Shown in pieces: positions 51,134-59,631 of a stretch of 64,000 bases of DNA (within the stretch, counting starts at the first letter, position 1; each line of letters starts with the position of its first letter). The DNA is taken from contig NZ_JNKW01000001.1 in the NCBI RefSeq assembly GCF_000702205.1, positions 496,001 through 560,000 of the forward strand. The letters are read 5' to 3'. The notes beneath the pieces are model-generated. The model was not told the origin of the DNA. It was given only the letters and a program-made list of their open reading frames with translations, and did no database searches. The translations under genes were made by a program, and so were the position numbers. This stretch comes from Lachnospira multipara LB2003 (GTDB lineage: Bacteria > Bacillota > Clostridia > Lachnospirales > Lachnospiraceae).

Positions 51134-51994
51134 CTAATGTATATACTTTCCTATCACAACTCTATCAAATCCTGATAAATCTTTATAAACTTTAATATCA
51201 CTAAAACCATTATCTTTCATTATCTTACTTACATCTGCTGCCTGGTCATGGCCTATCTCATAAGCTAAATAACCGCCTTCTTTTAAAAATGGTCTGCAGT
51301 CTCTTGTTATTTTTCTATAAAATAAAAGTCCATCTTCCTTTCCATCAAGCGCTATAAAGGGATCATGTAATTTAACTTCCTTATCTAATTCCTCAATAAC
51401 ACTAGTTCTTATGTATGGCGGATTACTTACAATAACATCAAAAAATTTTACGAAATCATCATTTAATTCTTCAAACAAATCACTATTAATAAACTCTATT
51501 GCATCAATACCAAGGCGAGCGGCATTATTTTTAGCAACTTCTAGAGCTTCCTTAGAAATATCAACAGCTACAGTATCTCCTGCTTTTTTAGAACATTTAC
51601 TTTCTAAAAAAAGTGTCTCTATAATGCATCCTGAACCTGTACACATATCTAGAATGCGATCATTTTCTTCTATAAGGTCTAAGAGTTTATAGCACAAATT
51701 CTCTGTGTCATATCGCGGTATTAATACATGCTCATTTACAAGGAATTCCCTTCCATAAAAATACGCTATACCTGTAATATGCTGTAATGGTTCATGATTT
51801 GCTCTTCTTTTTATGCATTCATCATATTGTGTAGCCGCAAAATCTTCTATTATCTTATTGCTATTTAAAAGCAAATCAGTATTACTAATATTTAGTACAT
51901 GCATTAATAATTCTTTAGCGTCATATGAAGCATTATCAATGCCCTGTTTTTCTAAAATACTAGTAGCTTCTAATAATTTCTCTTTAATAGTCAT
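51134..51994 (-). CDS. prmC: Release factor glutamine methyltransferase
   Basis: The 286-residue protein has an N-terminal helical domain, the SAM-binding ILDMCTGSGCIIETL and the catalytic VSNPPYIR motif with the HDP segment after it. It methylates the GGQ glutamine of RF1 and RF2. It is encoded 88 bases upstream of prfA on the same strand, and five bases after the DUF1385 gene. Confidence 0.95.
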   Translation of the reverse strand: MTIKEKLLEATSILEKQGIDNASYDAKELLMHVLNISNTDLLLNSNKIIEDFAATQYDECIKRRANHEPLQHITGIAYFYGREFLVNEHVLIPRYDTENLCYKLLDLIEENDRILDMCTGSGCIIETLFLESKCSKKAGDTVAVDISKEALEVAKNNAARLGIDAIEFINSDLFEELNDDFVKFFDVIVSNPPYIRTSVIEELDKEVKLHDPFIALDGKEDGLLFYRKITRDCRPFLKEGGYLAYEIGHDQAADVSKIMKDNGFSDIKVYKDLSGFDRVVIGKYIH

Positions 51995-51999
51995 ATTTA

Positions 52000-53487
52000 C
52001 TACTTTCTATTTCTTGACTTAAATGCAGGAATTTCTTCATTCTCATCATCATCAGATTCTTCATCAATATACTCAAAATCTAAGTCTGCATCCTCTGCAT
52101 TCTCTTCTAAATCTTCAATAACAAAACCATCTACTTCACTAGATTCTTCTACTTCTTCCTTAGCGTCTTTTGCAGAAGAGTCTAATTCATCATCAAATTC
52201 AGAAACAGTCTCAGTTTCTAACATCGGCTCTTCAAAAACAATTCCCTCATCTTCTACTTTACTTTCTTCAAGGCTCTCAATTACAAAATCAGCTGTTTCA
52301 TCCACAGTAGTTGATTCTTCATTCTCAAGCTCTTCAATTGTCTCATAAACCGATTCAAGGCTATTATCTTTCTCGGCTGTTTCGAATTCCTTAGCTGCTT
52401 GAATATATTTTTCTTCAGCAGTTAATTCCTTCTCTTCCTTATCTTCTGCTTCTACAGAAATTGAACGAGTCTTCTTTGTTGTCTTGCCCATATGAACCGC
52501 TGCAATTGCTAATTCTCTTTCAGAACTCTCAATATCAGCAACAATATCCGTAGAATCCTTATAATAGTCCTCAACTAAGAATTTTTCCCAATCAAAGACC
52601 TTCTCAACAGCCTTAATTGCAACTTCTATCATGTCCATATCAGGTTCCCTAGTAGTTAACTTTTGTAACCACATACCTGGCTTACTTAAAAGTCTTGTAA
52701 ACTTATTATCTACTTTACCAGCAAATCTAATAACTTCGTATGAAACTCCAGCTATTACTGGCATTAATAGAATACGAATAATTAGCTGTGCCACTGTATT
52801 ATCTATTCTTATAAAGATAAAAAATACAATACTAACAAACATTACTATAAACAAGAAGCTTGTTCCACATCTTTTATGATATCTTGAACTATTCTTAACA
52901 TTCTCTGGTGTAAGTCTAGCACCATTCTCAATACAATTAATACACTTATGCTCAGCACCATGATACATAAATGTTCTCTTTATATCTCCCATCTGAGATA
53001 TTAAAGCAAGATATAATACAAAAATTATAAGTCTTATAATGCCCTCAAAGAAATTAAGCAATCCCTTAGATGACACTACAACAGCTAATGCTCTTGATAC
53101 TAAATAGGGAACAACCATAAATAAAGCAACTGCTAAAAATATAGATAAAATAACAGTCACTGCCATTAAGATTGATTCGAATTTATCCTTAAAAATATTC
53201 TTTCCGATTTCGTCAATCTTAGTTTTTTCTCTTTCTGATGGATCTTCATAAAAAGTAGAAGAATAATTAAGTACACTTAATCCTGTAACTAATGAATCAA
53301 AAAAGTTGAAAACGCCTCTAATTATAGGATAATTCAACCACTTATATTTCTTAGTTGCTAAAGTGTTCTCTTTAACTATAACTTCTATTTCATTGTCAGG
53401 CTTTCTAATAGCCACTGAATACTTATCCTGATTACGCATCATGATACCTTCAATTACTGCCTGACCTCCAATACCCGATAATTTCAT
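52000..53487 (-). CDS. DUF1385 membrane protein with long acidic C-terminal tail
   Basis: The 495-residue protein begins KLSGIGGQAVIEGIMMRNQDKYSVAIRKPD, the DUF1385 signature, and includes YHGAEHKCINCIENG and NSSRYHKRCGTSFLF (conserved His/Cys), with about four to five transmembrane helices up to residue 270. From about residue 310 an acidic, low-complexity tail rich in Glu, Asp, Ser runs to the end. DUF1385 genes sit next to prmC-prfA in many Firmicutes; their biochemical role is unknown. ATG at 53487 follows GGAGGACT. Confidence 0.88.
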   Translation of the reverse strand: MKLSGIGGQAVIEGIMMRNQDKYSVAIRKPDNEIEVIVKENTLATKKYKWLNYPIIRGVFNFFDSLVTGLSVLNYSSTFYEDPSEREKTKIDEIGKNIFKDKFESILMAVTVILSIFLAVALFMVVPYLVSRALAVVVSSKGLLNFFEGIIRLIIFVLYLALISQMGDIKRTFMYHGAEHKCINCIENGARLTPENVKNSSRYHKRCGTSFLFIVMFVSIVFFIFIRIDNTVAQLIIRILLMPVIAGVSYEVIRFAGKVDNKFTRLLSKPGMWLQKLTTREPDMDMIEVAIKAVEKVFDWEKFLVEDYYKDSTDIVADIESSERELAIAAVHMGKTTKKTRSISVEAEDKEEKELTAEEKYIQAAKEFETAEKDNSLESVYETIEELENEESTTVDETADFVIESLEESKVEDEGIVFEEPMLETETVSEFDDELDSSAKDAKEEVEESSEVDGFVIEDLEENAEDADLDFEYIDEESDDDENEEIPAFKSRNRK

Positions 53488-53593
53488 CTTTAAGTCCTCC
53501 AAATTATGTATAAATAACATTACAAGTAATTTTCATAACAAACACTCCTATAATAACATAATTTAACATAATACAAAAGATAAAAATTAGGCA

Positions 53594-53626
53594 TAAAAAA
53601 AGATTGAGGCTTTCACCTCAATCTTT
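53594..53626 (-). terminator. Terminator of rpmE
   Basis: Stem AAAGATTGAGG/CCTCAATCTTT (53599-53609 with 53616-53626), then TTTTTTT on the minus strand. Confidence 0.93.
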
Positions 53627-53638
53627 AATATTTCATTA

Positions 53639-53842
53639 TTAGTTGTTAACACCATACTTCTTGTTGAACTTATCGATACGTCCACGAGCTGATGTTGCCT
53701 TCTGCTGTCCTGTATAGAAAGGATGACACTTAGAACAAATTTCTACATGGATCTCTTCCTTTGTTGAACCTGTTACGAATTCATTACCACAGTTACAAAC
53801 AACCTTAGCCTGGTAATATTCTGGATGGATACCTTCTCTCAT
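53639..53842 (-). CDS. rpmE: 50S ribosomal protein L31 (zinc-binding form)
   Basis: The 67-residue protein starts [27 protein letters not shown] and carries CNC plus [12 protein letters not shown], the zinc-ligand set of C+ L31. It sits in the central protuberance and contacts the 30S subunit. AAAGAGGTG precedes the ATG. It has a 130-base leader with repeated GATAAC motifs. Confidence 0.97.
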   Translation of the reverse strand: MREGIHPEYYQAKVVCNCGNEFVTGSTKEEIHVEICSKCHPFYTGQQKATSARGRIDKFNKKYGVNN

Positions 53843-53884
53843 GATTTCACCTCTTTACAATTAAGATTAATTTATCTACTAATT

Positions 53885-53969
53885 AGTTATCGACTGCTAG
53901 CATGTTGCCATGCGATAACTTGCATCGAATGATAACTGTATACAACGATAACTTCGTATCTATCGATAA
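53885..53969 (-). promoter_or_regulatory. Repeat-containing leader of rpmE
   Basis: The plus strand shows CGATAACT at 53913-53920 and 53946-53953, TGATAACT at 53930-53937 and CGATAA at 53964-53969, spaced 16-18 bases, and one inverted copy AGTTATCG at 53885-53892. In the rpmE mRNA the three AGUUAUCR copies can each pair with the single CGAUAACU near the ribosome site; the nearest pair closes over an inner GCATG-GCAA-CATGC hairpin. It looks like an autoregulatory r-protein leader or a multi-site operator. Confidence 0.55.
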
Positions 53970-53980
53970 ACAGCTTTTAT

Positions 53981-54009
53981 ATTCTATCATAGGTATATTT
54001 GTAATGCAA
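53981..54009 (-). promoter_or_regulatory. Promoter of rpmE
   Basis: On the minus strand TTGCAT (54004-54009), 17-base spacer, TAGAAT (53981-53986). Confidence 0.75.
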
Positions 54010-54111
54010 GTATTTTTTGTATCTATTATATACCATCGATAATCCTTATATACCTTGATTTACAGACATCTCTTAATTTTGTTTCTTAAAAAAAACAAAA
54101 CGAATAAAATA

Positions 54112-55773
54112 TTAAATATATCTGTCCTTTAAGATTCTATTGACGAATTCACTATTATTTTTTGTTTTATAGAATAAGTCAATAACCCTTTCTGCAGATT
54201 CCTCTGCTCTTTGACCATTAAGTCCCTTACGCATAATATTTACTGCTTCTAATTCATCAGCATCAAGAAGTAAATCTTCTCTTCTTGTACTAGACTTAAT
54301 AACATCAATTGCTGGGAACACTCTTCTTTCAGATAACTTTCTATCAAGTACAAGTTCCATATTACCTGTTCCCTTAAATTCTTCAAATACAACATCGTCC
54401 ATCTTAGAACCTGTATCTACAAGAGCTGTTGCAAGAATTGTTAAACTTCCGCCTTCTCTCATATTTCTAGCTGCACCAAAGAATTTCTTAGGCATATGAA
54501 GTGCTGCTGGATCTAAACCACCTGATAATGTACGACCTGAAGCTTGAACTGTTAAGTTATATGCTCTTGCAAGTCTTGTAATACTATCAAGCAAAATAAT
54601 AACATCCTGCTGCTGCTCAACTAATCTTTTTGCTCTTTCAATTACCATTTCAGATACTCTTCTATGATTATCTGGTTGTTCATCAAATGTTGAGTAAATA
54701 ACTTCTACATTATCACCCTTAATTGATTCCTTCATATCTGTTACTTCTTCTGGTCTTTCATCAATAAGAAGAATAATTAAATGCATTTCTGGATTATTAT
54801 TAACAACTGCCTTAGCAACCTGCTTTAAAAGAGTTGTTTTACCTGATTTAGGCTGAGATACAATCATACCTCTTTGTCCCTTACCAATAGGACTTATTAA
54901 ATCCACCATTCTCATTGCCACTGTATTAGAACCTGGCTCAAGATGTATTCTTTCATTTGGAAAAATTGGTGTTAACTTTTCAAAAGCTGGTCTTTCAATG
55001 GCATAACTTGGATCTAAACCGTTAATAGAAACAAGATACTGCAATGCTCTAAACTTATCTGTTGAATTTTTTTGCTTAGCTGGACCTGTAAGAATATCAC
55101 CTGTTTTTAAGTTAAATTTTCTTATCTGTGTTGGAGATACATATACGTCATTATCACCTGGTAAGAAATTTTCACATCTAATGAAACCGTAACCTTCATT
55201 TATAACTTCTAAGATACCATCAGCCATAACTTCATCTTCTTCAAGTTTAACATCATAATTTGGTAATGGCTTTGGTGTTATAATAGCCTTTGCTGGCTTT
55301 GTATAATTTCTTGGGTTTTTTTCTTCAAATCTAGAATCGTATCTATTATCATTTCGATTATCTGTATTTTTGTCAAAGCGATTAGTTCTATCAAAACGAT
55401 TGTTTCTATAATTATCTCTATTGTTTTCTCTGTTATTATAGTAAGTTTTGTTGCTTTCTCTTTTATTATCTTTAGCTACATATCTTGTAATATGTTTCTC
55501 GTATCTTTCATACTTTTGATCCTGTGTTTCATTTTTAAGACTGTCAGTTGATTGATCATAATTTTCTTTATTCTCTTGCATTTCTTTGCCATCTTCTAGC
55601 TCAGTCTTTGACTTGCTACTAGCATCATCAGATATTTTACTTTCAATGCCATCAGCTTCAGTTAAAACATCAATCAATGCGCTTTTCTTTAAAGTAGATA
55701 CGTTTTTAAGCCCTAATTCTTTTGCTATCTGCTTTAATGCAACTAATGATAATTTTTCTAGCTTTTCTCTCAT
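54112..55773 (-). CDS. rho: Transcription termination factor Rho with an Asn/Arg-rich insertion
   Basis: The 553-residue protein has the Rho_N helical domain (1-42), a long disordered linker (43-165), the RNA-binding OB domain (about 183-255, [21 protein letters not shown]) and the hexameric ATPase (P-loop [42 protein letters not shown]). E. coli Rho has 419 residues; the excess is the linker, whose residues 102-156 are almost only Asn, Arg, Asp, Tyr, Phe and Lys. ATG at 55773 follows GAGAGG. It terminates untranslated transcripts. Confidence 0.96.
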   Translation of the reverse strand: MREKLEKLSLVALKQIAKELGLKNVSTLKKSALIDVLTEADGIESKISDDASSKSKTELEDGKEMQENKENYDQSTDSLKNETQDQKYERYEKHITRYVAKDNKRESNKTYYNNRENNRDNYRNNRFDRTNRFDKNTDNRNDNRYDSRFEEKNPRNYTKPAKAIITPKPLPNYDVKLEEDEVMADGILEVINEGYGFIRCENFLPGDNDVYVSPTQIRKFNLKTGDILTGPAKQKNSTDKFRALQYLVSINGLDPSYAIERPAFEKLTPIFPNERIHLEPGSNTVAMRMVDLISPIGKGQRGMIVSQPKSGKTTLLKQVAKAVVNNNPEMHLIILLIDERPEEVTDMKESIKGDNVEVIYSTFDEQPDNHRRVSEMVIERAKRLVEQQQDVIILLDSITRLARAYNLTVQASGRTLSGGLDPAALHMPKKFFGAARNMREGGSLTILATALVDTGSKMDDVVFEEFKGTGNMELVLDRKLSERRVFPAIDVIKSSTRREDLLLDADELEAVNIMRKGLNGQRAEESAERVIDLFYKTKNNSEFVNRILKDRYI

Positions 55774-56126
55774 CGATAACCTCTCTTTCAAATTCAAAAA
55801 TAAATTAAATTAAAATATAAATAAAACGGCATAAGCCATTAAGCCCTAAAATATCACTGTCTTAAATTAATTCTAGTTTGGGAAAAAAACCGAAATTGAT
55901 TTGATTTTTATTCAATTCAAAGAAGCGAATTGAATCGTTTCATAAGTATCTTCTTTAACATTATAAAACATATTACAAAAAAATAAAAGCCCTATATTTT
56001 TCTTTTCTTTTTTTCAACTTACAAATATGTTATTATTAGACTCGTGCGAAAGCCCATTTTATAAGCTTTTAGCACTAATTTTCTTTAGGAAAAATCATAA
56101 GTAATTAAGAAAGGTTGGTATTAATT
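55774..56126. other. Divergent promoter region of rho and malic enzyme
   Basis: A TATAAT on the minus strand at 55960-55965 may be the rho -10 box but no good -35 is visible. The rho leader then holds a 9-bp perfect hairpin ATTCAATTC/GAATTGAAT (55910-55918 with 55927-55935) and a small GGC-TTAT-GCC hairpin. For the malic enzyme only weak promoter matches around 56014-56042 are seen. No small gene is supported. Confidence 0.45.
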
Positions 56127-57278
56127 ATGACAAATGCACAGAAAGCTCTACAACTTCACGAAGAATGGAATGGTAAATTTGAGACAACACCTAAGATGAA
56201 GATTGCTACAAGAGAGGACTTAAGTTTAGCCTATACTCCTGGTGTGGCTGAACCTTGCAAAATAATCGCAAAAGATAAGGAAGCTGCTTATAAATACACA
56301 ATTAAATCAAACACTATTGCAGTAGTTTCCGATGGTAGTGCCGTTCTTGGCCTTGGTAATATTGGTGCTCATGCTGCTATGCCTGTTATGGAAGGTAAAG
56401 CTGTATTATTCAAGGAATTTGGTGGAGTAAATGCAGTGCCTATTTGTCTTGATACTCAAGATACAGAAGAAATTATAAAGACTGTTGTAAATATTGCTCC
56501 TGCTTTTGGCGGAATCAACCTTGAAGATATTGCAGCACCTAGATGTTTCGAAGTTGAAACTCGTCTTAAGGAATTACTTGATATTCCTGTATTCCACGAC
56601 GATCAGCACGGAACTGCTATTGTTGTATTAGCAGGCGTTATTAACGCATTAAAAGTAACTAAGAAGAATAAAGAAGATGTTAAGGTTGTAGTAAATGGCG
56701 CAGGTTCAGCTGGTATTGCTATTACAAAGCTTTTACTTACATACGGCTTTAAAAACGTTACTATGTGCGATAAATCAGGTATCTTAAATAAGGATTCAAA
56801 AGACCTTAACTGGATGCAAAAATCCATGATGGAAGTAACAAACCTTGACAATAAATCTGGTAGTTTAGCAGATGCCCTTAAAGGCGCTGACATTTTTGTT
56901 GGCGTATCAGCTCCAAATATTGTTACAGCCGAAATGGTTAAGACAATGAATAAGGATTCAATCATTTTTGCAATGGCTAATCCAACTCCAGAAATTATGC
57001 CAGATGTTGCAAAGGAAGCTGGCGCAAGAGTTGTGGGAACTGGACGTTCAGATTTCCCTAACCAGGTAAATAACGTAATTGCATTCCCTGGTATCTTTAA
57101 GGGTGCTCTTGAAGGTAGAGCAACTCAGATTACTGAAGAAATGAAATTAGCTGCTGCCACAGCAATTGCAAGCCTTGTATCAGATGATGAACTATCAGAT
57201 GTTAACATTTTACCAGAAGCATTTGATGAAAGAGTTGCTGACGTTGTAGCTAAGGCTGTAAAGGATCATATTAAATAA
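56127..57278 (+). CDS. NAD(P)-dependent malic enzyme
   Basis: The 383-residue protein is the short bacterial malic enzyme: LAYTPGVAEPC (catalytic tyrosine), SDGSAVLGLGNIG, MEGKAVLFKEFGGVNAVPICLDT, DDQHGTAIV (metal ligands) and VVNGAGSAGIAI (dinucleotide fold). It decarboxylates malate to pyruvate; cofactor preference cannot be read safely. There is no phosphotransacetylase extension as in MaeB. The ATG at 56127 is preferred over a TTG four codons upstream that sits directly on the AAAGG site. The following gene starts inside its stop codon (TAATG). Confidence 0.94.
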   Translation: MTNAQKALQLHEEWNGKFETTPKMKIATREDLSLAYTPGVAEPCKIIAKDKEAAYKYTIKSNTIAVVSDGSAVLGLGNIGAHAAMPVMEGKAVLFKEFGGVNAVPICLDTQDTEEIIKTVVNIAPAFGGINLEDIAAPRCFEVETRLKELLDIPVFHDDQHGTAIVVLAGVINALKVTKKNKEDVKVVVNGAGSAGIAITKLLLTYGFKNVTMCDKSGILNKDSKDLNWMQKSMMEVTNLDNKSGSLADALKGADIFVGVSAPNIVTAEMVKTMNKDSIIFAMANPTPEIMPDVAKEAGARVVGTGRSDFPNQVNNVIAFPGIFKGALEGRATQITEEMKLAAATAIASLVSDDELSDVNILPEAFDERVADVVAKAVKDHIK

Positions 57279-58261
57279 TGCTTCCTTACTACTATTCAGT
57301 TAACGAATATTTAAAGGACACTTATGGTTGCAAAATGTATAGACTCTCCCTTGATGGTGGAATGACCTGTCCTAATAGAGATGGGCTTATTGATACAAGA
57401 GGATGTATATTTTGCTCCCGCGGTGGTTCTGGTGATTTTGCCACTAAACTCTCTATCGCTACACCGATAGAGAGTGAGGGTAAATCTAGTTCCAACATGA
57501 CTTTAAGGCAACAACAAATAATAGCTAATCTAGACGCAAATATATCAAAGGCTAAGGAAAGGGTTTCTAATAAATTTAAAGGTGATTCCTACATCGCCTA
57601 CTTTCAATCCTTTACTAATACCTATGCAAGTCCTTCATATTTGCGTTCTTTATTTTTCCCTGTAATTAACAGAGATGATATTAAGATTTTAGACATTGCT
57701 ACACGTCCAGATTGCCTTGAAGAACCAATTCTTGAAGTTCTTGATGCTTGCAACAAAATAAAGCCTGTATGGGTTGAATTAGGGCTTCAGACAATACATG
57801 AAAAATCAGCTAAATATATAAGGCGAGGATATCCTCTTAAAACCTTTGTAGATGCCGTAGATAAGCTTAACAAACTAAACATTCCAATTATTGTACATGT
57901 TATAATTGGCCTTCCAGGTGAAAGCAATAATGACATATACGAAACTATTAAGTTTATATCTAAACTCCCTATTAGTGGGGTTAAACTACAGCTCTTACAT
58001 GTACTAAAAGACACAGATTTATACCAGGATTATTTAGAAAAAAAATTCCATATTTACTCAATGGAAGAATATTTTGATGTGCTAGGAAACATACTTAAGC
58101 TTCTCCCAGCTAACATGGTAATTCACAGATTAACAGGAGATGGACCAAAAAGCCTACTTGTTGAACCTACTTGGACTGCCAATAAAAAATATGTCTTAAA
58201 TTCCATGAATAAATATTTTAAGGATAACAATATATATCAAGGTTGTAATTTTAAGAAATAA
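57278..58261 (+). CDS. TIGR01212-type radical SAM protein (YtqA-like)
   Basis: The 327-residue protein has the spaced cluster motif CPNRDGLIDTRGCIFCS (Cys-x9-Cys-x2-Cys, as in the YhcC/YtqA/TIGR01212 group of the radical SAM superfamily with an Elp3-like core), FTNTYAS, ATRPDCLEE, ELGLQT and VIIGLPGES. The modified substrate is not established for the family; RNA or cofactor modification is suspected. Its ATG overlaps the malic enzyme stop by one base, so translation is coupled, though no metabolic link is apparent. Confidence 0.88.
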   Translation: MLPYYYSVNEYLKDTYGCKMYRLSLDGGMTCPNRDGLIDTRGCIFCSRGGSGDFATKLSIATPIESEGKSSSNMTLRQQQIIANLDANISKAKERVSNKFKGDSYIAYFQSFTNTYASPSYLRSLFFPVINRDDIKILDIATRPDCLEEPILEVLDACNKIKPVWVELGLQTIHEKSAKYIRRGYPLKTFVDAVDKLNKLNIPIIVHVIIGLPGESNNDIYETIKFISKLPISGVKLQLLHVLKDTDLYQDYLEKKFHIYSMEEYFDVLGNILKLLPANMVIHRLTGDGPKSLLVEPTWTANKKYVLNSMNKYFKDNNIYQGCNFKK

Positions 58262-58289
58262 TAGAAAATTTTACTTAAAAGTCATCCAA

Positions 58290-58312
58290 ATTGACAAAAT
58301 TGTATTGTCAAT
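58290..58312. promoter_or_regulatory. Operator-like dyad over the DUF4364 promoter
   Basis: ATTGACA-N9-TGTCAAT, a perfect 7+7 dyad that overlaps the -35 box. A winged-helix protein is encoded directly downstream, so autoregulation is plausible. Confidence 0.5.
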
Positions 58313-58333
58313 TAGCCAAAGTTAGTATATTAT
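58305..58333 (+). promoter_or_regulatory. Promoter of the DUF4364 gene
   Basis: TTGTCA (58305-58310), 17-base spacer, TATTAT (58328-58333), about 45 bases upstream of the ATG. Confidence 0.8.
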
Positions 58334-58381
58334 TTATCAGTATGGCATTTTGTGCACTAATAAGAGACGGGGAAAAATTTT

Positions 58382-58897
58382 ATGGAAGGCAATGCGACAA
58401 CACTTTATAAGTTAATGATTCTTTACATGCTAAGCAAGGTTAATTTTCCATTGACTAACAGTCAAATGTCAACCTTTATGCTAGAGAAGAAATATACTGA
58501 TTATTTTACTTTTCAGGAAACTATTAATTCTTTAGTTGCAGATTCCTTTATTAAGAAAACTAATTATCAAAATAATACGCAATATCAACTTACTAAAGAC
58601 GGCGTTGATACTATAGCTTTTTTCTATACAAAGATATCTAGTAGCATTAGAGAGGAAATTGACGAATACCTTATAGCTAACAAGTACAATCTAAAGAATG
58701 AATCAGGTACAACTTCTGATTATTACAGAACTACAGATGGAACCTACATGACAGATTGTAAGGTTAAAGAAGGTAACATTAACATCATTGAATTATCTCT
58801 TAATGTTCCACTAGAAGAACAGGCTGAAAATATTTGTGCTAAATGGCGCGAGAATAGCCAAGAGATATACGAATTTATTATCAGTAAACTCATGTAA
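58382..58897 (+). CDS. DUF4364 winged-helix protein
   Basis: The 171-residue protein reads TTLYKLMILYMLSKVNFPLTNSQMSTFMLEKKYTDYFTFQETINSLVADSFI, a winged-helix type segment, followed by a mixed alpha/beta region. It matches DUF4364, small putative regulators found in Clostridia. Targets unknown. It has its own promoter with an overlapping dyad and ends at a bidirectional terminator. A reversed role as a non-DNA-binding adaptor is not excluded. Confidence 0.8.
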   Translation: MEGNATTLYKLMILYMLSKVNFPLTNSQMSTFMLEKKYTDYFTFQETINSLVADSFIKKTNYQNNTQYQLTKDGVDTIAFFYTKISSSIREEIDEYLIANKYNLKNESGTTSDYYRTTDGTYMTDCKVKEGNINIIELSLNVPLEEQAENICAKWRENSQEIYEFIISKLM

Positions 58898-58901
58898 AAA
58901 A

Positions 58902-58948
58902 GACATAATGAAAATTAATTTTACATTTAATTTTCATTATGTCTTTTT
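58902..58948. terminator. Bidirectional terminator between the DUF4364 gene and ysxC
   Basis: A 17-bp perfect stem (58902-58918 with 58927-58943; GACATAATG..CATTATGTC) flanked by A and T runs, between converging genes. Confidence 0.92.
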
Positions 58949-58959
58949 TATTATACTAT

Positions 58960-59610
58960 TTAGGCTTTATCAGAGCCTTCTTCGAAGCCTTCATCGATGC
59001 CTTCTTCGGAGCCTTCATCAGGGCTTCCAAGAACATATCCATCAACAAGTTCCCAAAGCTGTTCTAGACCCTGCTTTGTTTCTGATGAAAAAGGTATTAA
59101 AATATCATCTTTTTGTAAGCCTAAACCATTTCTTATTGCCTTTATATTTTTTTGAACCTGACTTCTTTTTATCTTATCAAGTTTTGTTGCTACTATTACT
59201 GGTCTAAAGCCATTATTTACAATCCAGTCATACATCATTTTATCATTAGCTGAAGGGTCATGTCTTATATCCACAAGTAAAAATACCTGTTTTAATTGCT
59301 TTGATGTACGCAAATATTTTTCAATCATCTTACCCCATTTAGCCTTAACTGATTCAGATACCTTAGCATATCCATATCCAGGTAAATCCACTAAATACAT
59401 AATGTCATTAATATTATAAAAATTAATTGTCTGTGTCTTACCAGGCTGTGAAGATATTCTCGCATAAGACTTTCTTCTCATTAATGCATTAATAAGCGAT
59501 GACTTACCAACATTTGATTTACCTGCAAAAGCTACCTCTGGTAGTGTTGTTTCCGGTATCTTACTTGTCACACCTATTACAATTTCCAAATTAACATTTT
59601 TAATTACCAT
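58960..59610 (-). CDS. ysxC: Ribosome-assembly GTPase YsxC/EngB with repeat tail
   Basis: The 216-residue protein has the GTPase motifs GKSNVGKSSLINAL (G1), KTQTINFYN (G2), DLPGYG (G3) and ATKLDK (G4). EngB is needed for late 50S assembly. The last 22 residues are a repetitive acidic tail of EG(S/I/F)(E/D)E units encoded by near-identical 15-bp DNA repeats (about 58970-59030). It follows lon by 21 bases in the conserved clpX-lon-ysxC order. Confidence 0.95.
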   Translation of the reverse strand: MVIKNVNLEIVIGVTSKIPETTLPEVAFAGKSNVGKSSLINALMRRKSYARISSQPGKTQTINFYNINDIMYLVDLPGYGYAKVSESVKAKWGKMIEKYLRTSKQLKQVFLLVDIRHDPSANDKMMYDWIVNNGFRPVIVATKLDKIKRSQVQKNIKAIRNGLGLQKDDILIPFSSETKQGLEQLWELVDGYVLGSPDEGSEEGIDEGFEEGSDKA

Positions 59611-59631
59611 ACTAACCTCATCTCTTTATCC

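Noticed and set aside
53885-53969. Replication origin or plasmid iterons from the repeated CGATAACT
   Set aside because: No replication initiator gene or DnaA boxes nearby; the repeats lie between a promoter and rpmE, so a leader role is more likely.
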